Shown here one piece after another: positions 17,147-26,568 of a stretch of 64,000 nt of DNA. Below the pieces are notes generated by a model. The model saw nothing but the letters and a program-made list of their open reading frames with translations, was not told the DNA's origin and made no database searches. The DNA comes from Carboxylicivirga sp. (lineage in GTDB: Bacteria; Bacteroidota; Bacteroidia; Bacteroidales; Marinilabiliaceae), in the NCBI GenBank assembly GCA_025210475.1, contig JAOARW010000111.1, forward strand, positions 62,001 to 126,000, read 5' to 3'. Numbering within the stretch: position 1 is the first letter of the stretch; the number at the start of each line of letters is the position of its first letter. A program made the position numbers and the translations under genes.

Positions 17147-18748
17147 TTATTCGAATTCTGTAGAAAAGTTAATACCCAGTCCCTTCCAGCGCTCCAACAT
17201 GCTCTCTAAATTTTTTCGGAACACATCGTAATCTTTACGGTTTTTGCTCGTCCATCCTACTTCTGCATAGGCGGCAATCCGCGGAAATGTTTGCCTTTCA
17301 ACATCCTCGTTAGTCGGCGTCCACTCACTCCACATCTGGCAACCCAGACCATAAATATTTTCGTGATATTTCTGTTCCAAACCTTTCGGTATAGGATTAA
17401 AGCTGTAGGCCTTCTTCAGATTGATATGCTTATAATTATAATCAAGATAGGTATTTGAATGTAATGAATTGACGATGCCATAACCTTTTTGTGCAGCCTC
17501 GGTCGCCAGCTTCACATCACCTTTCCAAAAATGTACAATAACATTCTGCGCCAGTGAAGTCTCCGCATCCTTGTCGTGTTTCTTTTCCTCAAAACCTTGA
17601 TGGATATTTTTACCCATAATTTCATTCCAGCCCATCATTCTCCGACCATTTTGCTCAATGAACTTAGAAATCTTATTGGTAAAATCAATTTGCAAATCAG
17701 CTGGAGTATTCAGGCCATGTTCCTTCATGTATTGCTGAACATGTTCCGAATCTTCCCATACTTTGTAACCAACCTCATCGCCACCAATATGAATAACTTC
17801 TGACGGAAACATTTCAAACATCTCCAAAAGCACATCCTTTATAAATTGTACAACCTCTGGTTTAGTCACGTCATAATTATCATAGTGTCGACCAAACTTA
17901 ACCGGCACATCAATATCTTTTGCTGCTGTACCCAACCAAGGATACGCTGCAATTGCAGCACTGGAGTGTCCTGGCATTTCAAACTCCGGCACTACGGTAA
18001 TGTGGCGTTGTGCTGCATAAGCTACGATTTCTTTTATTTGCTCTTGTGTATAATAACCACCATGAGCTTCGCCCGATGTTTTTCCACTTCCCCAGGTACC
18101 AATCTCGGTATCTTTTCTGTAGGCTCCAACTTTTGTTAACAACGGATATTTCTTTATTTCCATTCGCCAGCCAGCATCATCGGTCAAATGCCAGTGAAAA
18201 ACATTCATTTTCAACAAAGCCATTTCGTCTAACATTTGCTTGACAAATTCTTCACCATGAAAATAACGGGATTCATCCAACATATATGCCCTCCATTTAA
18301 ACTGCGGAGCATCTTCAATCTGAACGGCTTTCACCATTAACTTACCGGTTGATTCGATGCTTATTAACTGGCGAAGTGTTTGAATACCATAGAAAATTCC
18401 TTTATCTGTCTTAGCCGATATCAGGATCGATTTATGATTTACTTCCAGGTGATAACCTTCATCGCCCAGATTATCTGTCAGGTTATTATCCACCTTAAGA
18501 ATGATGCCCTTACTGCCTCCATTCTTGATATCAAGATCTAAGTTAAACTCATCCTGAAGAATTTTCTGCAGATAACTAGCATTTGCCTGATTCTGTTGAT
18601 CACTAATTAATTTTGTTTTGGAATTAATTACATACTCTCCCTCAATAACACTTGCCTTCTGTGGTTGTGGAATAACGTTGATATGTTGTGAGAACACAGT
18701 ACCAATCGATAAAGAAATAAGAAGTAGAATTAAATTAATAGATTTCAT
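17147..18748 (-). CDS. Beta-N-acetylhexosaminidase, GH20
   Basis: A 533-residue exported hexosaminidase with a signal peptide (residues 1-20, ...GTVFSQ). An N-terminal GH20b alpha/beta domain (residues ~20-145) precedes the catalytic barrel. Visible motifs are FHWHLTDDAGWR, VPEFEMPGHSSAA and HIGGDEVGYKVWE, whose Asp-Glu pair is the catalytic dyad of substrate-assisted hydrolysis. It removes terminal beta-linked GlcNAc or GalNAc. Own promoter (18749-18980) and terminator. Its place between a GlcNAc-sulfatase-like gene and the GH97 operon suggests mucin-, N-glycan- or glycosaminoglycan-like substrates. Confidence 0.95.
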   Translation of the reverse strand: MKSINLILLLISLSIGTVFSQHINVIPQPQKASVIEGEYVINSKTKLISDQQNQANASYLQKILQDEFNLDLDIKNGGSKGIILKVDNNLTDNLGDEGYHLEVNHKSILISAKTDKGIFYGIQTLRQLISIESTGKLMVKAVQIEDAPQFKWRAYMLDESRYFHGEEFVKQMLDEMALLKMNVFHWHLTDDAGWRMEIKKYPLLTKVGAYRKDTEIGTWGSGKTSGEAHGGYYTQEQIKEIVAYAAQRHITVVPEFEMPGHSSAAIAAYPWLGTAAKDIDVPVKFGRHYDNYDVTKPEVVQFIKDVLLEMFEMFPSEVIHIGGDEVGYKVWEDSEHVQQYMKEHGLNTPADLQIDFTNKISKFIEQNGRRMMGWNEIMGKNIHQGFEEKKHDKDAETSLAQNVIVHFWKGDVKLATEAAQKGYGIVNSLHSNTYLDYNYKHINLKKAYSFNPIPKGLEQKYHENIYGLGCQMWSEWTPTNEDVERQTFPRIAAYAEVGWTSKNRKDYDVFRKNLESMLERWKGLGINFSTEFE

Positions 18749-18983
18749 TGTATTGATTTTGGTTTATCTGAATCCACAAATTTAATAAATACATTAAGTT
18801 TCGAAACTAAATAAAAGCATAATTAGATATACTTAGAGACAAATATCTTACATATCCTTTTATTATCATTCTACACCCCCCAGTTTTACCATTTATAAAT
18901 GAAACTGAAAGGATATTATTAAAAAGCACCTTCTAGTGTTGTTTTAGTTGGAAGGTAGGCTTTAACTAAAGTAATAATTTAAA

Positions 18984-19014
18984 AAAGGGGAAATCCTTAT
19001 ATTGAATCCCCTTT
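18984..19014 (-). terminator. Terminator of the GH97-phosphoesterase-EEP operon
   Basis: AAAGGGGA and TCCCCTTT form an 8-bp stem with a ~15-base loop. On the minus strand it follows the stop of the EEP gene (19026) and ends in a T-rich tract. Confidence 0.8.
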
Positions 19015-19025
19015 CAATTCATTAT

Positions 19026-20606
19026 TTAATCATCAAACCTAAACACACTCAATACACCAGCATGATCGGACGGAAACATGATTGGGTGATAATCGATCAC
19101 CTTGGATTCAATTGGAGTCATGTGACCTTTATAATAGATGTAATCAATTCGATCGCGCAAACCATATTTCGTCGATGAAGTGGCAGCTCTTGGTGTCCAC
19201 GTAAATCCGGGATCCAGCAACGGATCAATGTTCATTTCACGAAAACTGTCCTTAAAACCTGCTTTTTCCATAGTTTTACTAACCGGCCATTCAATGGCAT
19301 AATCATGATGAATAACTTTTGTTGCGTTGGTCCAATCAAGATGCGATCCCACATTAAAATCGCCAAACATGATTAAAGGTATTTGATTAGTATTTTTGAT
19401 ATGACTATCAAGCTGCTTAACCATTGCTTTAATCTCTGAATGCCTCGTTTCATCTTCAGCTTTAATCAACTCTTTAGCTGTCATTTTGCCTTCCACTATG
19501 TTTTTACCATAGTCGGGCAAATAATGCAGCCAGGTATCAACCAATGCGATTTGTTTGTTATTTCCCAGATCAATAATTGCGCCGCCTGAGTTAAAAGGAT
19601 GAAATACCTTAATCGTTTCTGTAATTGGAAACTTACTCATTATACTCAGGTTGGAACTTATCAGGTAAAAATGATAACCCAATGAATCGGCAATTATCTC
19701 GCCCGAACCATAGGTCTCGATTAAGCCAACAATATCGGGTTGAGCCTGCTTGATGGTTTCAATAACTCTTTGCACACCTACGTGCTTCCCATAACGTCGA
19801 CCGCCGTGCCATATATTCCAAACCATCACCCTGAGCGGTGAACTTAACACTGGGGCATTCTTTATCGATTTAAAACGACCATAGTTCTCCTTAATCATTT
19901 TGGAATCGACGAACGCATTCTTAATCTGTACTTCATCGATGTAGCCATTAAAAGCGGTCCATTGTCCAAATGAACCATATTCCCAATACTCATCTGAACC
20001 TCCAATAACCGTTCTATTCTTGTTATTTAAATCACCTAAGCCGGGCACGTTATAAATGGCTACATTCTCTCCATCAAAATAAAACCAGACTTCATCCTTT
20101 TCTCGATCAAAACTAAAAGCCAGTTGATGCCACTCTCCATCGTTAATAGCTTGCCGTGGCACATTGGGTTTGTATGCATAACGATTTTTACCATCTGAAA
20201 ACTGTACGCCCCAGGCTCCATTCTCCTGGCTATAAATACTCCACCCGGCTTCCTTGGCCGTGCCTTGTTTTAAATTTCCCACAATGGGCAATCCCTGCTT
20301 ACTACCTTCAATGGTTTTAACCCAAACAACGGCACTCAAATGCTTCTTACCATAGTCAGGCAATAGTGTTGAATCCGGAACAAATGGCTTTCGTAACACG
20401 GCATTTTCCGATAAATCCAATGCTTTGCCTGTTAATCCTTCGATATACTGAGACTGTTGAAGCTCGGTAACATAAACCGCTTCTTTTTTGTTTATTGCTG
20501 TTTGATTGGTCGTAATCTTCGAATCAAAATTAAGATAGTATGTCTTTTGCCCATCAACACAAACGCTAATTAGTAAAGCTATTAATAAGACCAGAATATT
20601 CTTCAT
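19026..20606 (-). CDS. Exported LamG-like + endonuclease/exonuclease/phosphatase (EEP) protein
   Basis: A 526-residue secreted protein (signal peptide 1-19). Residues ~40-245 form a concanavalin/LamG-type jellyroll (WVKTIEGSKQGLPIVG; DGEWHQLAFSFDRE; YIDEVQIKN). Residues ~258-525 form an EEP-fold phosphoesterase: MVWNIWHGGRRYG (Asn), VGLIETYGSGE (metal Glu), FGDFNVGSHLDW (Asp/Asn), RDRIDYIYYKG and PSDHAGVLSVF (Asp-His). All EEP catalytic residues appear intact. Relatives hydrolyse phosphodiesters in nucleic acids, sphingomyelin or phosphoinositides; the LamG module suggests a carbohydrate-bound target. It is third in an operon with GH97 and a metallophosphoesterase, 25 bases after the latter. 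Confidence 0.87.
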   Translation of the reverse strand: MKNILVLLIALLISVCVDGQKTYYLNFDSKITTNQTAINKKEAVYVTELQQSQYIEGLTGKALDLSENAVLRKPFVPDSTLLPDYGKKHLSAVVWVKTIEGSKQGLPIVGNLKQGTAKEAGWSIYSQENGAWGVQFSDGKNRYAYKPNVPRQAINDGEWHQLAFSFDREKDEVWFYFDGENVAIYNVPGLGDLNNKNRTVIGGSDEYWEYGSFGQWTAFNGYIDEVQIKNAFVDSKMIKENYGRFKSIKNAPVLSSPLRVMVWNIWHGGRRYGKHVGVQRVIETIKQAQPDIVGLIETYGSGEIIADSLGYHFYLISSNLSIMSKFPITETIKVFHPFNSGGAIIDLGNNKQIALVDTWLHYLPDYGKNIVEGKMTAKELIKAEDETRHSEIKAMVKQLDSHIKNTNQIPLIMFGDFNVGSHLDWTNATKVIHHDYAIEWPVSKTMEKAGFKDSFREMNIDPLLDPGFTWTPRAATSSTKYGLRDRIDYIYYKGHMTPIESKVIDYHPIMFPSDHAGVLSVFRFDD

Positions 20607-20631
20607 ATGCTTGAATTTGTGTACGAGTTAA

Positions 20632-21642
20632 CTATTTAGGAAAATCCATTGTTCTGTTTGAAATCATTGGTACCAATGGTAATCCACCATTAAAATCGCT
20701 GTCAATGCCAAGTTCCCTGGGAGTTGGTGGTACAAAACTACTCTGAATACCTTCCAGCTTTAACTGTCCATTATCAATTATAATTTTGGCATAAAGTGGA
20801 TCTTTATATGGTATAATACTCTTTAAGTGAGGAAACTGTTTGTGAATCTCGTCCGAGTATCGAGCCTCACTCTGGTATTTGGCACCAACCCAATTATAAG
20901 ACATACTGTTGATCTGAAGGTAATGTATACCATTAATCTCCTTCATTACATCGGTATGATCGTGACCACTAAAACAGGCAACAACTTTTGTGTATCCGGC
21001 TTTTTGGTTGCATTGCTCCAAAACTTTACGAACGGCTCCCTGATTTTTACAGGCACTGGGATTTTCAAAGCTCTGATGTGAAAATATCAGACTTGGATTA
21101 TTCGTTTCAGAAAGATCATGCTTCAGCCATTCCAACTGCTCCGGATCAATGTATGCGCGTTGCTCAGATGGCTTGTAAAAATTAGCATTAGCATATGGAA
21201 TATAACTCCCCTCAACAAACAGATTATTCGGGTCGAGTACAACAAAGTGAACACCACCTCTATCGAAGGAATAATAGCGCTTTTTCATACCAACAAAAGC
21301 CATATAATCTTCCTTTGTTCCCTTATCCATATCATGATTACCGAGCGTATAATGTGTTTCGAGACCAAAGGATCGCCAGTAATCTACCATCTTTTTATTA
21401 GCCGGTACCGGATGACAGAAATCCCCAAGATCAATCAGGAAATCTACTCCATCCTGCTTCATATGTGTCAGGTAGGTTTGAATCCTATCCTTTGAATCCG
21501 GCATCATATCGATGTGAATATCCGTTGACAGGCCAAAACTTACCTTTCCTGATTTTCCTCTATTTAAGCTACAGCCCGCCATTGGTATGGTCAGCACCAA
21601 ACCGCACTGCAAGCCTCTTTTTATAAACTTTCTTCTATCCAT
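20632..21642 (-). CDS. Exported calcineurin-like metallophosphoesterase
   Basis: A 336-residue phosphoesterase with leader MDRRKFIKRGLQCGLVLTIP, a twin-arginine-like signal followed by MAGCS, a lipobox Cys. The dinuclear-metal motifs are complete: LSTDIHIDMM (Asp, His), DLGDFCHP (Asp), LGNHDMD (Asn, His), FSHQSFE (His) and FSGHDHTDVM (two His). It hydrolyses phosphate mono- or diesters outside the cytoplasm. It lies between GH97 (17 bases upstream) and the EEP protein, so the operon encodes one glycosidase and two phosphoesterases. That implies a phosphorylated glycan or glycolipid substrate (inference). Confidence 0.88.
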   Translation of the reverse strand: MDRRKFIKRGLQCGLVLTIPMAGCSLNRGKSGKVSFGLSTDIHIDMMPDSKDRIQTYLTHMKQDGVDFLIDLGDFCHPVPANKKMVDYWRSFGLETHYTLGNHDMDKGTKEDYMAFVGMKKRYYSFDRGGVHFVVLDPNNLFVEGSYIPYANANFYKPSEQRAYIDPEQLEWLKHDLSETNNPSLIFSHQSFENPSACKNQGAVRKVLEQCNQKAGYTKVVACFSGHDHTDVMKEINGIHYLQINSMSYNWVGAKYQSEARYSDEIHKQFPHLKSIIPYKDPLYAKIIIDNGQLKLEGIQSSFVPPTPRELGIDSDFNGGLPLVPMISNRTMDFPK

Positions 21643-21659
21643 TTTTCAAGTTTGATGAC

Positions 21660-23615
21660 TTAACGCTTCTTTTTTATGATGGCCACAAACCCACCTCCGG
21701 ATGCCAGTTCAATCGCCTTATTAAAGGATGTATTCACATCGAACGTTTTGATTTGGTAATCCTGAGCATGACGATGTGCATTAGGACCGTCTATCATTAA
21801 TTGCATTTCGTAGTTCCCCGCATCCAGGAAAGATAAGTCCAATTTCAAATCTCTGGATGAATTATCAGTCATTGCGCCAACAAACCAAGTATCATGCTTA
21901 CGACGAGCCAGCATGATGTAATCCGCCACCTTGGCATCGAGCACCCGCGTTTCATCCCAAACAGTAGGTATTTCAGCAATAAAACGTGTTGTTTCATCTT
22001 CTTTGTAATAGGTACTAGGGGATTCGCACAGCATCTGCAAAGGACTTTCATATACCACATACATAGCCACCTGATGACTTCTGGTTCCAATACTTTCAGG
22101 TCGACCAAATGAAATTTTATGATTCTTAAGGTGACAGTTAATCATCGAACCCGGAGTATAATCCATTGGGCCGGCCACCATCCTTGTAAAAGGCAAAGTA
22201 ACATTGTGCTCCGGTGTAATAAGCTGGCTCCATTTATGATTCTCGTTTCCTTTTAGTCCTTCGTAACTTAGCACATTGGGATACTTACGGCGTAAGCCAG
22301 CAGGTTTAAATGATCCGTGAAAATCAACCAGGAGATGATGCTTGGCAGCCACTTTGGCTACTCTTTCATAATAATTAACCATGTACTGATCGGCTCTTTG
22401 CATAAAATCAACCTTCACTCCTTTTATACCCCAACTTTCATACAGTGCAAGTATTTCTTCCAGGTCTTTATCCAGAGGGCCCCAAAGTACCCATAAAATT
22501 ATTCCAACATTCTTTTTATTGCCATAAGCCACCAACTCTTCAATATCAATATCTTTTTGACCGGCATCAATCTTTGTTGTGGTTTCACTCCAGCCTTCAT
22601 CGAGAATAATGTACTCCAATCCGTATTCAGCTGCAAAATCAATGTAATACTTGTAGGTATCGGTATTGATTCCCGCCTTAAAATCAACCCTATAAATATT
22701 ATTGGCATTGTACCAATCCCAGGCTACTTTACCCGGTTTTATCCAGGAGGGATCCTCAATTTTATTAGGTTCCGCTAACTGAAAAGCCAAATTACTTTCA
22801 ACCAAATCTTTGTCGTTGTTGGATATCACAAAAACGCGCCATGGAAAATTCCTTTTCCCATCAGTTTCTGCAACGTAATCCGCACTTGTTAATTTCTGAT
22901 CCCGGTCAGCACCTTCCTTATAGGGTACGGCTTTGGTGACTACACCCGGAAATTTAGTTTGTAATCCATTATCCCTGGTCCCATGCATAAACATGTGCGG
23001 ATAATCACTCACACCCGATTCTGTTAATAATACATTTGCTTCTTTCACTTTCATTAAAACCGGTAAAGAGCAAAAATCCGATTCCTGTAATTCATGCAGT
23101 TTAACCGCTTCATACATTCTTTCATAGTGTGAAACCAAAGATTCTTCTTTTGGAAAAAGGCAATCTGTTTCATCGCCGAACTGTAAATTTAAAATTTCAT
23201 CTTTTACAACAATGCTTTTGTTTAAAGAACTGCCAAATCGGTAAGCTATACCATCATTATAAGCTCGAAAAGTAAGCTGAGTTCGATTTCTGAAGCGTAT
23301 CGTCAGCTCATTATATTGATCTTTTATTAAAGCATCTTTATTGGGCACGAACGATCTAATCTCATCGTCGTTCGACTTCCGCAGGACCTTACTAATCCGA
23401 TTGGCTGATTTTCCTGAATCAACTCCGTCTATTTCTATCCCAATTTGGCTATTATCAATCAAACACTCATTGTTTAGAGAAACACTAAACTTAATCACCT
23501 CATTAATATTTAAATTAAGGGAAAGTTGCCCATCCGGACTTAACAATTTATAATCTTTTGCATGAATTAGGTTGAATGCAAATAACAATGGCAGAATTAA
23601 ATAGATTTTTTTCAT
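21660..23615 (-). CDS. GH97 glycoside hydrolase, probably retaining alpha-galactosidase type
   Basis: A 651-residue exported enzyme (signal peptide 1-19, ...NLIHAK). N-terminal beta-sandwich (~20-270), catalytic barrel (~280-550) and C-terminal beta domain make up the GH97 architecture seen in SusB. The barrel shows WDWYNANNIYRVDFKAG, YIILDEGWSE and GIKGVKVDFMQRAD. An Asp in the KVDFM position is the nucleophile of the retaining alpha-galactosidase branch, in contrast to the inverting SusB-type alpha-glucosidases that use Glu bases. VDFHGSFKPAGLRR and LSYEGLKGNE follow, the latter carrying the likely acid/base Glu. First gene of the operon with two phosphoesterases. Confidence 0.92.
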   Translation of the reverse strand: MKKIYLILPLLFAFNLIHAKDYKLLSPDGQLSLNLNINEVIKFSVSLNNECLIDNSQIGIEIDGVDSGKSANRISKVLRKSNDDEIRSFVPNKDALIKDQYNELTIRFRNRTQLTFRAYNDGIAYRFGSSLNKSIVVKDEILNLQFGDETDCLFPKEESLVSHYERMYEAVKLHELQESDFCSLPVLMKVKEANVLLTESGVSDYPHMFMHGTRDNGLQTKFPGVVTKAVPYKEGADRDQKLTSADYVAETDGKRNFPWRVFVISNNDKDLVESNLAFQLAEPNKIEDPSWIKPGKVAWDWYNANNIYRVDFKAGINTDTYKYYIDFAAEYGLEYIILDEGWSETTTKIDAGQKDIDIEELVAYGNKKNVGIILWVLWGPLDKDLEEILALYESWGIKGVKVDFMQRADQYMVNYYERVAKVAAKHHLLVDFHGSFKPAGLRRKYPNVLSYEGLKGNENHKWSQLITPEHNVTLPFTRMVAGPMDYTPGSMINCHLKNHKISFGRPESIGTRSHQVAMYVVYESPLQMLCESPSTYYKEDETTRFIAEIPTVWDETRVLDAKVADYIMLARRKHDTWFVGAMTDNSSRDLKLDLSFLDAGNYEMQLMIDGPNAHRHAQDYQIKTFDVNTSFNKAIELASGGGFVAIIKKKR

Positions 23616-24379
23616 AGGTTCCTGTTATCTTATATTTTTCACTTTCGGTTTCTTTAGAAAGAGATAATCACTTAATTAAATTTAAACATCATCAATAAAG
23701 ATAACTTTTAAAGTCACCTATCGCCGAGACAAAGTCTACGGGGTATTTCTGCGACTTTATTTCTGCTATCATAGAAAACCCAGTTTTCTTTATTAACCCC
23801 TCTGACCGATAAATCGGCCATCTCCCCTGAAATTAAGGGGAGAAATAAGCTACCCCAGAGGCAAGCCTCTGGGAATTTTTATTGATTTGATTACTTTAAT
23901 GATTGAATTTAAATGAATGTTTTATCCTTTCTAAATTAGTTTTTTGTTTCCATCGGTATGACATCAACAATACTACAATAAGATTAACACAGGAAGGTGC
24001 TGCTCATGTACAAATCACGTGTATTCTTGTTTAATCAATTACGAAAGATCAAATTATATTGAAAATTACCTGATTAAATTCATTCAATATTTATTATTAT
24101 AATCTAATCGAATAGTTAAAAATCAAATCTCAACACTTAATTAAACGCTGATTTCCTACCACTTACCACCTCTTAACATTCATAAATTTATTTAAACCAA
24201 GTATAAAAAACATTTTAACCAGTGGAAATAACAATTAATTAAACACCAACTATTTACTACTGTATTAATTTTATGTATATTCGTTTAATCTACATCGGGA
24301 TTACATTCAATAACATTTTGTAACCTAGGGTACGCACCGGGAATCGAGTATCAGGGTTACAAGTAATTGACCTATTACG
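23616..24379. other. Long divergent intergenic region, 764 bp
   Basis: No convincing ORF. The GH97-proximal part holds a cluster of hairpins (23802-23880, listed separately). The central part is very AT-rich and featureless. The last 60 bases before 24380 include GTAACC (24320-24325) and GGTTAC (24355-24360) as the ends of a possible leader stem containing GC-rich sequence. Promoters for both divergent operons must lie here. Confidence 0.5.
23802..23880. repeat. Cluster of three short hairpins, probable dispersed intergenic repeat
   Basis: Three inverted repeats lie in 80 bp: CCGAT/ATCGG (about 23802-23816), TCTCCCC/GGGGAGA (23821-23842) and CCCAGAGG/CCTCTGGG with a CAAG loop (23854-23873) followed by AATTTTTA. 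The GC-rich blocks stand out from the AT-rich surroundings. The wording (cccctct...ctcccc...ggggaga) is like dispersed palindromic repeats common in Bacteroidota intergenic DNA. The last hairpin could terminate plus-strand transcripts. Confidence 0.5.
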
Positions 24380-26512
24380 ATGAAGAAAGAAGAAAACTCG
24401 GTGACGAAGGCCGATTTGCGTATTGGTGCGTACAAAGCATTTCGGTCGTTTTACAAAGACTCTAATCAGAGCGGAGATACACTAAGTATGGTGTCTCCTT
24501 TAAAATTTCAGGCAACCAAAAGCCTGATTACACGACGCACCACCTTATTACGAGAAGCTTTTAAGCCTGAAACAAAGGTAATGGCTACCTCATTATTGGT
24601 ACCATCAGAACTGGCTTGGGCTTTGGACTGCATTCCTTTAAACCTGGAAATGTTCAGCAGTTTGTTGGCTTCCCATTCTAAAATACTGGAATTAACCAAC
24701 AAGGGAAGCCTTACTTCGCCTCGCTGCAGCTTTATCAATTCAGTGAAAGGTGCCATGATGGAGAACCTGGTGCCCAAACCCGATATCTTGCTAAGTTCAA
24801 CGGCCTACTGCGAAGGCATTGGATATGCCTTTGAAGATTTTAAGAACAATTTCGATTCGCCACATTTTCACATCGACATACCCTCCTACGATGATGAAAT
24901 CAATATAAAAGCCCTATCTAAACATCTGAGAGAATTATTCCTTGAAATGGCCACCAGCTTGTCAATAGATCATGATCAGGCACTTGGTAATTTCAGAACA
25001 GTGATGTACAATTCGGTGAAAGCCAAAAATAATTGCCTGAAGATTTGGGAACTACGCAAACATCAGGGTCCCTTTAATTTTGGCTTAGAACCACTTCACT
25101 GGCACATGCAATTTCTGCCCATGTGGGGCGATAATCGCGCATTTGATATTTGCGAACGCCTTTATGATGAAATCAAAGCGTATATTCAACTTACTCCCGC
25201 AGAAGAATTAAGAAAAGGTACACCTGTTGGTATGTTTGGTCTGATTCCTTATGGTCGAACCGCTATTTGGCGACAGATGAAGGATGCTGATATGTACACC
25301 AGCTTTGAAGGTGTTAATTACATGGGTAACCTGACTTTACCCAATGAAAACAAACTCGACCAACTAAGCACCAATGAGTTGTTTGATATACTGGCCGAAA
25401 CGCTGATTAAGACACCCATGAGAGGCGGGCAGATTAAAGAAAAAAGCGATGCCTTTCTTAAAGAAGTTAAAGCCATGCATGGGAAAGGAATGATTATTAT
25501 TTCGCAGGAACACTGCCAGTTACTGGCTCCACGATTACACGAACTGGAAAGTGCCGCCGATAAAAATGGCATTAAAGTGGTATCGCTCGGTGGTGATTGC
25601 ATACTTGGCATGCCTAAAGGCCCCACTACTTTCAGGCTAAACACCTTTATGGATAGTTTATCGCATCATCAGAAAATTCAAGCAATAGCTTCGCCCCTTA
25701 GCTATAAAAAACCGGTTACAAGCAGTCTAAGGCTGGGTGTCGATTTTGGCAGTGGCTTCAGTAAGTTTGTTTTAATCGATCAGAAAGGCAGCATTGCCAA
25801 GCAAGGCCTTATTACTTCCGGCATCGATTATCCGGGCTTGTTAGACAATATCAAATCAAACCTTTCAAGTACCGATCCCTACACAATGGCCATCTCAGGC
25901 GTAGGCAGTGATAACCAATCGTTAATTGGTAAAGTAGATTTGCAAACGACTGAGTTAAATGCCCTGATCGCTTCGTGCCGAAACCTGTTTAGTGAACGTG
26001 AACAGCTTCTGGTTATTGACATTGGCACACAAGATGTTAAAATACTGCACTTTAATAACATGCATGCCAATCCCTGGATCAACACCAATAAAAGTTGTGG
26101 TGCCGGTACCGGCATGGTCTTAACACAAATATTGGATCGCTGGAAACAAAGTCATCCAGACTATGATTTTGACAGACTTGATAAACTGGCCTACGAGGCT
26201 TCTGAAGGTGAAATGATTAATACTACCTGTGGCATATTTGCCATCACTAATGTTGTTTCAGCCCTGGTACAGGCCGATGATGAGCGTCGAAAATCAATTC
26301 TTTGGGGACTTTACCAATACATTGCCGCACAAGCCATTAAATTATTGCCCGAACCCTTGCAAACGGGCTGTGAAGTTTTCCTAACCGGCGGTGTGGCGAG
26401 GCATCAGTCTTTGCAAAAAGTATTTACCGAACGAGGATTTACCCTGATACAACCAAAATTCGAAATTCATCCACAATACCTGGTGGCCTATGGCACTGCC
26501 TTATCCACCTAG
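24380..26512 (+). CDS. Fusion of 2-hydroxyacyl-CoA dehydratase-like domain and BadF/HgdC-type ATPase activator
   Basis: A 710-residue cytoplasmic protein. Residues ~1-430 resemble the HgdB/FldB-like (DUF2229-type) dehydratase subunit, with Cys at LDCIPLN, SPRCSFINSVKG and STAYCEGIG likely to hold an iron-sulfur cluster. Residues ~450-710 are an ASKHA ATPase of the BadF/HgdC family: LGVDFGSGFSKFVLID (phosphate 1), IDIGTQDVKIL (phosphate 2), KSCGAGTGMV and TCGIFAITNVVS with the two bridging-cluster Cys, and LTGGVARH. Such ATPases push low-potential electrons into the partner domain. Having both on one chain, dehydratase part first, and no second dehydratase subunit is unusual. Substrate unknown. 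A chemoreceptor-like gene follows 56 bases later. Confidence 0.8.
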   Translation: MKKEENSVTKADLRIGAYKAFRSFYKDSNQSGDTLSMVSPLKFQATKSLITRRTTLLREAFKPETKVMATSLLVPSELAWALDCIPLNLEMFSSLLASHSKILELTNKGSLTSPRCSFINSVKGAMMENLVPKPDILLSSTAYCEGIGYAFEDFKNNFDSPHFHIDIPSYDDEINIKALSKHLRELFLEMATSLSIDHDQALGNFRTVMYNSVKAKNNCLKIWELRKHQGPFNFGLEPLHWHMQFLPMWGDNRAFDICERLYDEIKAYIQLTPAEELRKGTPVGMFGLIPYGRTAIWRQMKDADMYTSFEGVNYMGNLTLPNENKLDQLSTNELFDILAETLIKTPMRGGQIKEKSDAFLKEVKAMHGKGMIIISQEHCQLLAPRLHELESAADKNGIKVVSLGGDCILGMPKGPTTFRLNTFMDSLSHHQKIQAIASPLSYKKPVTSSLRLGVDFGSGFSKFVLIDQKGSIAKQGLITSGIDYPGLLDNIKSNLSSTDPYTMAISGVGSDNQSLIGKVDLQTTELNALIASCRNLFSEREQLLVIDIGTQDVKILHFNNMHANPWINTNKSCGAGTGMVLTQILDRWKQSHPDYDFDRLDKLAYEASEGEMINTTCGIFAITNVVSALVQADDERRKSILWGLYQYIAAQAIKLLPEPLQTGCEVFLTGGVARHQSLQKVFTERGFTLIQPKFEIHPQYLVAYGTALST

Positions 26513-26568
26513 TTACCTATTTAATAAGCTGTGCCCAAATGAAACATTAAAAACTAATATAAGAATCT

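Noticed and set aside
23616..24379. Riboswitch or transposon remnant in the long spacer
   Set aside because: The GTAACC/GGTTAC pair near 24320-24360 is too short to call a riboswitch, and no transposase fragment was found; reported only as spacer content and a hairpin repeat.
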